Assembly: GCA_017309015.1 (NCBI GenBank) | Contig: JAEDAG010000003.1 | Location: 160,543-224,542 of the forward strand | DNA length: 64,000 nucleotides | Origin: Faecalicatena absiana | GTDB lineage: Bacteria; Bacillota; Bacilli; Lactobacillales; Lactobacillaceae | Direction of reading: 5' to 3' | In this document: positions 8,223 through 15,428 of the stretch, one piece after another | Layout of the letters: each line of letters starts with the position of its first letter | Numbering within the stretch: the first letter of the stretch is position 1 | The notes under the pieces: generated by a model | What the model saw: the letters and a program-made list of their open reading frames with translations, nothing else | Database searches by the model: none | What the model was told of the DNA's origin: nothing | Translations under genes and position numbers: made by a program

Positions 8223-9675
8223 AAACGTAGTCGCCGTCGCTGTCCTTGCTGATGATCCCGTTTTGGTAAGTGTCAGTCACGCTGGTGTCATCCTTGTCAC
8301 CGGTGTAAGAGAGGTTGTGGGTGACCTTGTAGTTGACGTAAGTCTTGCCGCTGCCGGCCGGGCTGGTAGACAGGACTTTGACGACTTCGTTGTACTCAGA
8401 GACTGAGTCAGAGTCATCCCAGTTGTCGTGCAGCTTCTTGATGCTGAGGTAGCCGGTATTGCTGCTGCCATTGACCCAGTCTTTGCTGTCGTTGTCATCC
8501 CAAATATCCTGGAGGAGGTCTTCAGCGTCTTCGCTGCTTGCCAGGCCTGGCCAGGACGGGGTCAGGACCCAGCTGCCGTTGACGGCCTTGATTTGGTCGC
8601 TGCTATCGTCATCGCCGTCATAGTCATCGTCACTGTCATTTTCCTGGTCAGCTGGGGCAGTCACGTACTGGTCAAAATTGTGGATCGTATCTGACTTGCC
8701 GATACCGGACTTTTTCACGTAGAGGTTCATCCCTGACGTGATCTGGTAGTCCTTGAAGCTGGCCTGGCCCTTGTCGTCCAGGTCGGCCACCTTCTTGTCG
8801 TTGATGTAGACTTCCCCGTTAGGCACGCTGCTGACCTTGAAGCTGCCCGTGGTGATGTTCAGGCTGACCTGGTGGTTGCTGAAGAGGTCCAGCTTAACCG
8901 GGCTAGGTGAAATGGTCTTCCCGCTCAAGTTGGCTGAAACTGAGAAGGTATAGCGGCCAGCGATTACCGGGTCCAGCTTCTTTTGGTAGTAGTCACCAGA
9001 CGCAGACAGCTTGCCCACGTTTTTCCCGTTCATCTTGATCGTGGAATTTTTGTGGTTGGTCACGACCGTTGGCGAGTAGGTCTTAACCATGAGCTTGTAT
9101 TTCGGGAAAAGGAAAAAGTAGTGGCCATCCTCACCTAAAGAAACGGATTTCTTAAAGCTGGCATCAAGTTCTTCCTGATTCTTCCACTTACTGCCCAGGT
9201 TATTAGCTGCGGTCTTGTTTTCCTTGTAGTATGTTTGCAGCGGCCGTACGCTCTTCTTGGTCAACTGGAAGCTGCTGTCGTCAGTTTTAACGTAAGGCGA
9301 CAGATCCTGGCTTGGGTCCTTCAGCGCGCTGATGATTCTGTCGATCTGTTTGTCCTTGGCGTAGTAAGACTTACCAAAGCCGTAACCAGCCAAAAGGACC
9401 AGCAAGACAGCAGCGGTGATCAAGATTGGCATCTTCCACTTCCGGGTCTGCTTGAGGTTGGCCCGCTCTTTGACGGTTTTAGCTGGCTTAACAGGTTGAA
9501 CTTGCTGGACTGGTTGAACTGGTTTAACCTGCTGGACTGGTTGAACTGGTTTAACCTGCTGGACTGGCTGAGCTGGCTGAGTTGGCTGTGCCGGTTTAAC
9601 CAACTTTGCCCCGCATTTGGCGCAGAAAGTGGCATTAGCTTGGTTTGGGGCGCCGCATTTAGCGCAGTAGATCAT
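8185..9675 (-). CDS. Zinc-ribbon membrane protein, TcaA-like
   Basis: The 496-residue product starts with a zinc ribbon (CAKCG near residue 5 and CAKCG near residue 18), followed by a Gln/Pro/Val repeat linker built from QPVQQVKPV units (about 30-65), a basic patch, one membrane segment (MPILITAAVLLVLLAGYGFG, about 85-105) and a large extracellular part. The outer part resembles the TcaA family of Gram-positive stress proteins, with VSLGEDGHYFFLFPKYKL and PEGA-like TGSFKVSSVPNGEVYINDKK segments, and contains an acidic Asp-rich run (about 345-360). The function in lactobacilli is unknown; an envelope role is inferred. The gene just upstream also begins with a zinc ribbon and probably forms an operon with it (27-bp gap). 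Confidence 0.75.
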   Translation of the reverse strand: MIYCAKCGAPNQANATFCAKCGAKLVKPAQPTQPAQPVQQVKPVQPVQQVKPVQPVQQVQPVKPAKTVKERANLKQTRKWKMPILITAAVLLVLLAGYGFGKSYYAKDKQIDRIISALKDPSQDLSPYVKTDDSSFQLTKKSVRPLQTYYKENKTAANNLGSKWKNQEELDASFKKSVSLGEDGHYFFLFPKYKLMVKTYSPTVVTNHKNSTIKMNGKNVGKLSASGDYYQKKLDPVIAGRYTFSVSANLSGKTISPSPVKLDLFSNHQVSLNITTGSFKVSSVPNGEVYINDKKVADLDDKGQASFKDYQITSGMNLYVKKSGIGKSDTIHNFDQYVTAPADQENDSDDDYDGDDDSSDQIKAVNGSWVLTPSWPGLASSEDAEDLLQDIWDDNDSKDWVNGSSNTGYLSIKKLHDNWDDSDSVSEYNEVVKVLSTSPAGSGKTYVNYKVTHNLSYTGDKDDTSVTDTYQNGIISKDSDGDYVLEKLGTPNAKKN

Positions 9676-9702
9676 TTTTGCTTCCTCCCACTTCGATACA
9701 GC

Positions 9703-10548
9703 TTAGTAACTACTGCCAAACAGCGAGTTAATCTCCTGATTAGTGACAGACGCGATCTTGGACACGAATTCCTTGAAGAACATGTTGACCACAATCATAA
9801 CTATAATCAAAACAATGATTGAGATCACAAGCGCGAACTGCATCTGGTCGATTTTTTCCGCCTTTTCTTCCAGCAAAACATAAATCAAAGCAAGGAAGCC
9901 AACGACTGCCGTCATACTGAGCGCAATTTCCTGCAGGCGCAAGCTGCCCGTCAAAGCAAAAAGCCAGAACAAAACATTCAAGATCAAACTATAAGCCGAT
10001 AAGTGAGCATACCGGTTGAGATATCCCAAAAAGTCAAATTCAGACTTGGCAAAACGCTTCATGGCAAAGTAGTTGATAGCCAAAACTACCACTTGCCCCA
10101 GCACGACACTGATCATTACATACGAAGAGAAGCTAGACTTTAACTCATTAATAACCGATGAAAAATATGGGTATTTTGTTATTAATGAACTAGCCAGCTT
10201 GTTCATGCCCGTAAGCCCTGCCAATATAAAAAGCAAGTCTTCCAAAATCAAGGTCGTCAAGCCGTACCACTTTTCAGCGGCCACCGCCTCAGCCGGCTTC
10301 TTCCAAGCATGTAGCAGCCACTGCCAGTATGTGGACAGCACATTTTTAACTTGGCCGCTGGCCTGACTGTCAGCCTGACTTTCCGCTTTCACTTCAGCTT
10401 CCTGTACAGGTGCTGCTTTTGGTTCAGGCGCTGCTGGGGCAGGCTTTTCCTCGCTTACCGCTACTTGGCGCAGGTCAGTTCCGCAACTAGTACAGAAATT
10501 GACATTTGCTCTCATTTCAGCGTGACAATTCGGACATTCTTTCATCAT
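9703..10548 (-). CDS. Zinc-ribbon polytopic membrane protein (DUF6574-like)
   Basis: The 281-residue product has an N-terminal zinc ribbon (CPNCHAEM ... CTSCGTDL), an Ala/Pro/Glu-rich linker of about 45 residues and about five membrane segments from residue 95 onward. The architecture matches uncharacterised zinc-ribbon membrane proteins of lactobacilli. The start has two adjacent ATGs behind GGAGG, and the second (10545) has the better spacing. It is the first gene of a two-gene unit with the TcaA-like gene. No function can be assigned from sequence. Confidence 0.7.
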   Translation of the reverse strand: MMKECPNCHAEMRANVNFCTSCGTDLRQVAVSEEKPAPAAPEPKAAPVQEAEVKAESQADSQASGQVKNVLSTYWQWLLHAWKKPAEAVAAEKWYGLTTLILEDLLFILAGLTGMNKLASSLITKYPYFSSVINELKSSFSSYVMISVVLGQVVVLAINYFAMKRFAKSEFDFLGYLNRYAHLSAYSLILNVLFWLFALTGSLRLQEIALSMTAVVGFLALIYVLLEEKAEKIDQMQFALVISIIVLIIVMIVVNMFFKEFVSKIASVTNQEINSLFGSSY

Positions 10549-10657
10549 TAGTCCTCCATTTTTATAAAAAATTAATACTTTTTAAGGAAAATATAACATA
10601 TAAAAGCAAGCTTTTTCAAGATGATAATAAACTATTTTTAGGGAATTATATTAGCAA

Positions 10658-10699
10658 AATAAAATACACAGTCTCCCAAAAGCGCATAGACCGTGTATT
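10658..10699 (-). terminator. Probable terminator after the metal transporter operon
   Basis: On the minus strand AATACACGGTCT pairs with AGACTGTGTATT around a 13-base loop and is followed by TTATTTTG. The stem is good but the U-tract is broken. Confidence 0.55.
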
Positions 10700-10725
10700 G
10701 ATGATTATTAAAATTCTATATTTGC

Positions 10726-11523
10726 TTACGCCCGCTTCTTTCTGGCGTGGGTGAAGTAAACCAGCAGGTAAGCCGTTACCTCAATTAATGAAATGAAGAA
10801 GGTGACCGGCCAGTTGGTAATGTAGCCCAGGATCAAGCCGGACCAAACCCCAAACAGGGCCAAGCCGACCGACCAGCCCAGCATGCTGGGGATGGACCGG
10901 CCCAGGTAGCGGGCGGTGGACGACGGCATGGTCAGCAGGATGAAGACCAGCATGGAGCCCACGACCTGTGAGCCGATCGACACGGCCATGGCCAGGGCAA
11001 CCAGGAAGGCGACCCCGACCAGGCCCGTGTTGATGTGGTGGGCCTGGGCGCCGATGTGGTCAAAAGAGTCGTAGTTGAGCTGGCGCTGGATCGAGAAGAT
11101 GATCAAGAGCACGACCACGGACAAGACGACCAGCTGCAGGACGCTTTTTGGACTGACCCCAATGATGGAGCCAAACAGGATGTCCGTGGCGTAGGAGCTG
11201 GCGGAGTCGGACAAGGAGAGGAACAAGACCCCCAGGCCGACGAAGAAGGCGGAGATGGCGGAAATCGACGACTCCTTCTGCTCAGTCCGCATGGACAACT
11301 CCCCGACCCCGATTGAGCCCAGAAGGGCAAAAATCAGCATCCCAGTCAGCGGCTGCATTCCCATCAAGACGGCAAAGGCCGCGCCAGCGAAGCCGATTTC
11401 CGACAAGGTGTGGGCCAAAAAGCTGAAATTGCGGGCGACGACGTAGACGCCGACCACCCCGCAGGTGATGGCGATGAAGGTCGCCGCCCAAAAGGCATTG
11501 CGCATGAACTCGTAAGCAAACAT
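10726..11523 (-). CDS. Metal ABC transporter permease (ABC-3 family)
   Basis: This 265-residue integral membrane protein has about eight predicted helices and the ABC-3 family features of ZnuB/MntB-type permeases: FAYEFMRNAFWAA at the start, VGVYVVARNFSFLAHTLSEIGFAGAA, and GSQVVGSMLVFILLTMPSSTARYL. It forms the channel for zinc or manganese import. Its start codon shares one base with the stop of the ATPase gene, so the two are coupled. No solute-binding protein gene is adjacent, so a lipoprotein partner must be encoded elsewhere. The metal cannot be decided from sequence. Confidence 0.88.
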   Translation of the reverse strand: MFAYEFMRNAFWAATFIAITCGVVGVYVVARNFSFLAHTLSEIGFAGAAFAVLMGMQPLTGMLIFALLGSIGVGELSMRTEQKESSISAISAFFVGLGVLFLSLSDSASSYATDILFGSIIGVSPKSVLQLVVLSVVVLLIIFSIQRQLNYDSFDHIGAQAHHINTGLVGVAFLVALAMAVSIGSQVVGSMLVFILLTMPSSTARYLGRSIPSMLGWSVGLALFGVWSGLILGYITNWPVTFFISLIEVTAYLLVYFTHARKKRA

Positions 11524-12176
11524 CAGTTGAAACTCTCCTTAAAATCTTCCATCTTCCCCTGGCGAATGGTCCCGTCGCTCAGGTACAGGTAGTCTTTCAT
11601 GTAGCGACGGGCCAAGGGGATGTCGTGGGTAACGAACAAGACGGTCATCCCGTGCTCGCGGTTCAGGTGCTGGATCAGGTTCATCAATTCTTCCTTGGCT
11701 TTGGGGTCCAGGCTGGCCGTGGCCTCATCCAAGATGATGAAGTTGGGCTTGTCCAAAAGGGCCTGGGCCAGGTAGGCCCGCTGCTTTTGCCCGCCGGACG
11801 CCTCGCCCATCCGGGTCTTGGCCAGGCCTTTCAGGTGGGTCTCCTGAAGAATGTGGCTGACTTCCTGCTTGACCTTGGCGCTCTTAAAGACCGGGGCGTT
11901 CAGCTCGATAAAAGACTGGATCGACAGCGGGTAGTCCGGGTCGATGTTTCTAAACTGGGGCACGTAGCCGACCCTGATGTCGTCAGCAATTTCGAAGTAG
12001 CCCTTGGCTGGGCTGAGCATCCCCAGCAGGATCCGCACCAGCGTAGTCTTCCCGGCCCCGTTTGGGCCCAGGAGCGCGGTCATGGAGCCCTCTTCCAGGG
12101 AGAAGTTCAGCTTTTTAAAAATTTCGTGGTCATCAAATCTCATTGTCAGATCGACAACATTTAAGGCTTTGGCCAT
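11523..12176 (-). CDS. Metal ABC transporter ATP-binding protein
   Basis: The 217-residue NBD has Walker A GPNGAGKTT, signature ASGGQKQRAYLAQAL (in place of LSGGQ), Walker B FIILDEAT with catalytic Glu, and the H-loop VTHDIPLAR. It belongs to the ZnuC/MntB-type ATPases that pair with ABC-3 permeases and energises the adjacent permease. It is somewhat shorter than many family members. It lies between a HAD phosphatase gene (22 bp upstream) and the permease. Confidence 0.9.
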   Translation of the reverse strand: MAKALNVVDLTMRFDDHEIFKKLNFSLEEGSMTALLGPNGAGKTTLVRILLGMLSPAKGYFEIADDIRVGYVPQFRNIDPDYPLSIQSFIELNAPVFKSAKVKQEVSHILQETHLKGLAKTRMGEASGGQKQRAYLAQALLDKPNFIILDEATASLDPKAKEELMNLIQHLNREHGMTVLFVTHDIPLARRYMKDYLYLSDGTIRQGKMEDFKESFN

Positions 12177-12198
12177 TATTTTTCCTTTCTAGTCTTGC

Positions 12199-12990
12199 CT
12201 AGCTCAACAATTCCAGCATCTTGTCCTGAACGGCGCTGTCTTCGCTGGAGCCAATGATTGCCGTCGCAGCCCGCTTGGCTTCCGGCAAGGCACTGGCCGT
12301 CGCGTAGCTGGTCCCGGCATATTCCATCATCGCCACGTCGTTGCCCCCGTCGCCAAAGGCCACCATCTCGCTTGGCGAAATGTTGTAGCGCTGGCCCAGG
12401 AGCTTGAGGCCGACAGACTTGTTCACGCCGACCTTGCTGATGTCGACGGCCGTGTCCGACCCTGCCACCATGTCCAGGCTTGGGAACTCGCGCTTGAGCT
12501 GCTTGGCAAAATCCGAGGACTCGCCAGGCTTGGTGGACAGCGTGTACTTGAAGAAGCGGTCGTCAATTCCCTCGTAGCTGTCCAGCATGGTCAGCTTCTC
12601 GAAGAACTGGGTCAGGTAGCGGTAGTATTCGTCCCCGTAGCTCTTCAGGCTGTAGGCGCTGTGCACCCCGCCCCAGACGCTGGGCCGGCTGCCGTACTTT
12701 TTTTCAATCTGCTTCATCGTGCGCATTTCATCAGGGTCCAGGTCCACGATGTTCAGGACTTCCCGCCCTTTCAAGACAAAGGACCCGTTTTCTGCCACGA
12801 AATACATTTCAGGCAGGTATTCCTTAGGGAAGCGGGTGAGCAGGTTGTAGTACTGGTTGCCAGATGCCACGACGAACTTGACCCCCTGCTCCCGGCACAG
12901 CTGCATAATTCGCGCGAACTTGGCGTGGTCATAGGTTTTCTTGGAAGTCAGCCAAGTTCCGTCCATGTCAGTTGCAAGCAATTTGATCAT
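12199..12990 (-). CDS. Cof-type HAD-superfamily phosphatase
   Basis: The protein of 263 residues begins MIKLLATDMDGTWL, with the HAD motif I DxDGT. A cap domain occupies the middle, followed by the late motif VNKSVGLKLLGQRY (motif III lysine region) and AFGDGGNDVAMMEYAG (motif IV). These enzymes dephosphorylate sugar phosphates, FMN or nucleotides in the cytoplasm; the substrate is unknown. I chose ATG 12988-12990 because it follows GGAAG and starts right before motif I. An upstream in-frame extension of 20 residues has no such support. Probably co-transcribed with the metal ABC genes. Confidence 0.9.
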   Translation of the reverse strand: MIKLLATDMDGTWLTSKKTYDHAKFARIMQLCREQGVKFVVASGNQYYNLLTRFPKEYLPEMYFVAENGSFVLKGREVLNIVDLDPDEMRTMKQIEKKYGSRPSVWGGVHSAYSLKSYGDEYYRYLTQFFEKLTMLDSYEGIDDRFFKYTLSTKPGESSDFAKQLKREFPSLDMVAGSDTAVDISKVGVNKSVGLKLLGQRYNISPSEMVAFGDGGNDVAMMEYAGTSYATASALPEAKRAATAIIGSSEDSAVQDKMLELLS

Positions 12991-13150
12991 TTTTTTCTTC
13001 CTTCCTAACTGCTTTTTCGCTAAAAGATCTTTAACGTTATAGAATACCAAAATTTCGCCCTCCTTGCAAAATTGCGGCTGTCGTGGGCTATGTTTGACGT
13101 GGTCGGGAATGAGATTGGCCTAGCTGGGAACGCGCTGCGGGAGTTTGGCC

Positions 13151-13432
13151 GTGGCTACGGTAAAAACGGGGATAGTTTTGCGGGATTTGGCCCTGGCTAC
13201 GGTAAAAACGGGGATAGTTTTGCAGGATTTGGACGTGGCTACGGTAAAAACGGGGATAGTTTTGCAGGATTTGGACGTGGCTACGGTAAAAACGGGGATA
13301 GTTTTGCAGGATTTGGACCTGGCTACGGTAAAAACGGGGATAGTTTTGCGAGATTTGGCCCTGGCTACGGTAAAAACGGGGACAGTTTTGCGGGATTTGG
13401 CCCTGGCTACGGTAAAAGCGGGGATAGTTCAT
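13151..13432 (+). repeat. Array A, block 1: seven direct 42-bp units
   Basis: Units start at 13151, 13193, 13235, 13277, 13319, 13361 and 13403. Each has the core GGCTACGGTAAAAACGGGGA and a roughly 21-base spacer ending TTTGGCCCT or TTTGGACGT that is nearly constant within the array. Because 42 is a multiple of three the frames stay open, but this does not indicate coding. The block is directly followed by block 2, whose core is the reverse complement of this one. Confidence 0.97.
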
Positions 13433-13441
13433 CGCTTCGAG

Positions 13442-13722
13442 CCCCGTTTTTTACTGAACCACAGTCCTTTTTCGTTTTTCGAGCCCCGTTTTCTACTGAA
13501 CCACAGCCCTTTTTCGTTTTTCGAGCCCCGCTTTTTACTGAACCACGATCTTTTTCAAAAATTTTAACCCCGCTTTTTACTGAGCCACGGCCTTTTTCAA
13601 AAATTTTAGCCCCGCTTTTTACTGAACCACGACCTTTTCCCAAAATTTTAACCCCGCTTTTTACTGAACCACGACCTTTTTCAAAAATTTTAACCCCAGT
13701 TTTTACTGAACCACATGAACCT
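13442..13722 (-). repeat. Array A, block 2: seven 42-bp units with inverted core
   Basis: Units start at 13442, 13484, 13526, 13568, 13610, 13652 and 13694 (last one partial). The plus-strand core is CCCCGCTTTTTACTGAACCA, whose complement (TGGTTCAGTAAAAAGCGGGG) resembles block 1's core. The spacer is T-rich and different from that of block 1. The last unit ends a few bases before the stop codon of the NERD/Rep-like gene. Confidence 0.97.
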
Positions 13723-13727
13723 AAAAC

Positions 13728-15323
13728 CTACTTCAAACAATCTCCGAAATTCTTTTCTAAAATTTTCTCAGCTTCCAGTTGCTCGGTTAGAGATAAATGC
13801 GAATTAGCAGAAATATTGGTTGAATATTTGTGCCATCCTCTTAAAGTCAACAGTTCCTCCGGCGAAAACTTATCAAAAGTGAAAGTTATCCCAACCATTT
13901 TATTCGCTTTGCCGCTCTTGACCACTTCGTAGCTCAAGTTGCCAAAAAATGGTACCAGTTGAAGTACAGCGGGCTTAATCTTATTCCTCATTACCTCATA
14001 ATTCGAATAGCTATCCGGCACTGCCAGAATTTCCCGCAGCTGCTCAAAGGACACCTGGTAGCAGCCGGCTGCTGAAGCTTGCAGCAGCTTGCGGAACAAA
14101 GTCTTGGCGTTGTTCAGGCTGATTCGGCGCAGCAATTGATAATTCCAGCAGGTGAAGTCCTTCGTGCAGCCGTTAAACAGGAACGAGTACTTCTTGCTAA
14201 CGCTGACCGTCAATTTCTTGTCTTCATACTTAGCCTTTTGAAAAAGCTTGCTCTGTTGCATGAACTCAGCCAATTCGCTTAACTGCTGATCCAGCCGCAA
14301 AAAATCACGCCCGCCATAGCCAGCCCCAGTCCGCAACTCACTTCGGGTCAGCTGGAGCGTGCCGCACCCGAAGCCATAAAGCCGGCCCACGATCAGCCAC
14401 AACATATTCTGCTGCTTCCCGGTCAAGCCCGTGAGCGGATAATCATTTAACCGCCCATGATACGTCACGTTCTGTGCAAGCGGAATTCCAAGCCTGACAG
14501 CCTGGCTAATTTGTCTGGCTTTATCCAGATGCGCCTGCGTCAACTTAAAACGGACATTGGCTGGATAGGTCCGCCGATCAGGCAGGCGCTGACTTTGAAT
14601 CGCCTGCTCAATTGCCTGGATCTGCTGCTGATTCAGCAAGGCGAACCCGTCATTGCTCAAAAACAGGTTCAAGACCGACAGCTTGACCACCTGCGAACCA
14701 GCCCGCTGCAGATCCTCCTGGTTCTTCAGCTTGAAGTCATCATTCCCCAGCCGGTTGATCACCACCACAATCGTCTTGATAAAATTGGGACTGATCCCCA
14801 TTGGCTGCAGGACTTGCGTCAGCGCCTCCTTGTGGTAGCTAATCTGATCATAAATGCCCCGGCCCAGCCGGTTAAAGTCGAAAAGCTTCCCCGCAATTTT
14901 GCGCACCTTGACTTCAATACAATAAATGCCGGTACTGGTAATCACCAAATTATCAATTTGGTTGTCGCCAACTGGCCGATTTCTATCATATTTGCAAGGC
15001 AGGATCACATTATGAAAAACTGCCGCCGCGACGGACTTGACCGCCTGATCGACTAGCCACTCACCCGCCGCGCCCGCTAATAGATTTTCCGCGTTCGCCA
15101 ACTGCTCTTGCGTCAAAGTCGCTGCCTGGTCCGCCCCCAGCTGGTTATAGCTGACCAGCAAGCCGTTCAGCTCGCGCACCCCAGCCAAATTCTGATCAGA
15201 CAGCTGCCGGGTGTGGTCATAGTCCGGATTGATCAGCTGTTCAGCCGCCTGGGCCGATTGCACGACGGCGTCATTTTCAACTTCTTCACTGGCCAGGTAC
15301 CAATTTGTCCAAATTCGTTCCAT
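13728..15323 (-). CDS. NERD nuclease domain fused to a Rep_3-like winged helix
   Basis: This 531-residue protein has two recognisable parts. Residues about 85-220 form a NERD domain (nuclease-related): GEWLVDQAVKSV, then DNQIDNLVITSTGIYCIEVKVRK, with the D-(E)xK pattern of restriction-type nucleases. The C-terminal half (about 290-500) resembles the two winged helices of plasmid Rep_3 initiators: LTGKQQNMLWLIVGRL, then SLNNAKTLFRKLLQA, FEQLREILAVPDSYSNYEVM and RNKIKPAVLQL, ending in a GITFTF strand. Rep_3 proteins bind tandem iterons, and this gene lies five bases from a 14-unit 42-bp array. A DNA-binding nuclease acting on that array is therefore an attractive inference. No other plasmid genes are present. 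Confidence 0.7.
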   Translation of the reverse strand: MERIWTNWYLASEEVENDAVVQSAQAAEQLINPDYDHTRQLSDQNLAGVRELNGLLVSYNQLGADQAATLTQEQLANAENLLAGAAGEWLVDQAVKSVAAAVFHNVILPCKYDRNRPVGDNQIDNLVITSTGIYCIEVKVRKIAGKLFDFNRLGRGIYDQISYHKEALTQVLQPMGISPNFIKTIVVVINRLGNDDFKLKNQEDLQRAGSQVVKLSVLNLFLSNDGFALLNQQQIQAIEQAIQSQRLPDRRTYPANVRFKLTQAHLDKARQISQAVRLGIPLAQNVTYHGRLNDYPLTGLTGKQQNMLWLIVGRLYGFGCGTLQLTRSELRTGAGYGGRDFLRLDQQLSELAEFMQQSKLFQKAKYEDKKLTVSVSKKYSFLFNGCTKDFTCWNYQLLRRISLNNAKTLFRKLLQASAAGCYQVSFEQLREILAVPDSYSNYEVMRNKIKPAVLQLVPFFGNLSYEVVKSGKANKMVGITFTFDKFSPEELLTLRGWHKYSTNISANSHLSLTEQLEAEKILEKNFGDCLK

Positions 15324-15384
15324 AAGATTGCTCCTTTGCTTAGTCTCTCTACTGACTATTACACGAAAGAAGCGATTTTTACCT

Positions 15385-15417
15385 AAAAAAAGAACTCGGA
15401 AAAATCCGAGTTCTTTT
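15385..15417 (-). terminator. Terminator after the fructose operon
   Basis: A stem AAGAACTCGGA / TCCGAGTTCTT with an AAAA loop is flanked by A- and T-runs. It lies just past the fruA stop codon and may work in both directions. Confidence 0.85.
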
Positions 15418-15428
15418 ATTTGAGAAAA

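Noticed and set aside
13151..13722. CRISPR array
   Set aside because: Cores repeat with regular spacing, but spacers are the same within a block, and no cas genes are present. CRISPR spacers are unique. The same holds for the arrays at 33.7 and 54.7 kb.
13072..13932. 286-residue repeat protein reading through array A (GYGKNGD units)
   Set aside because: The open frame follows from the 42-bp period; starts with TTG without ribosome site, other frames on both strands are equally open, it overlaps the NERD gene, and in array C variant units (GTATAAA) put a stop in the same frame.
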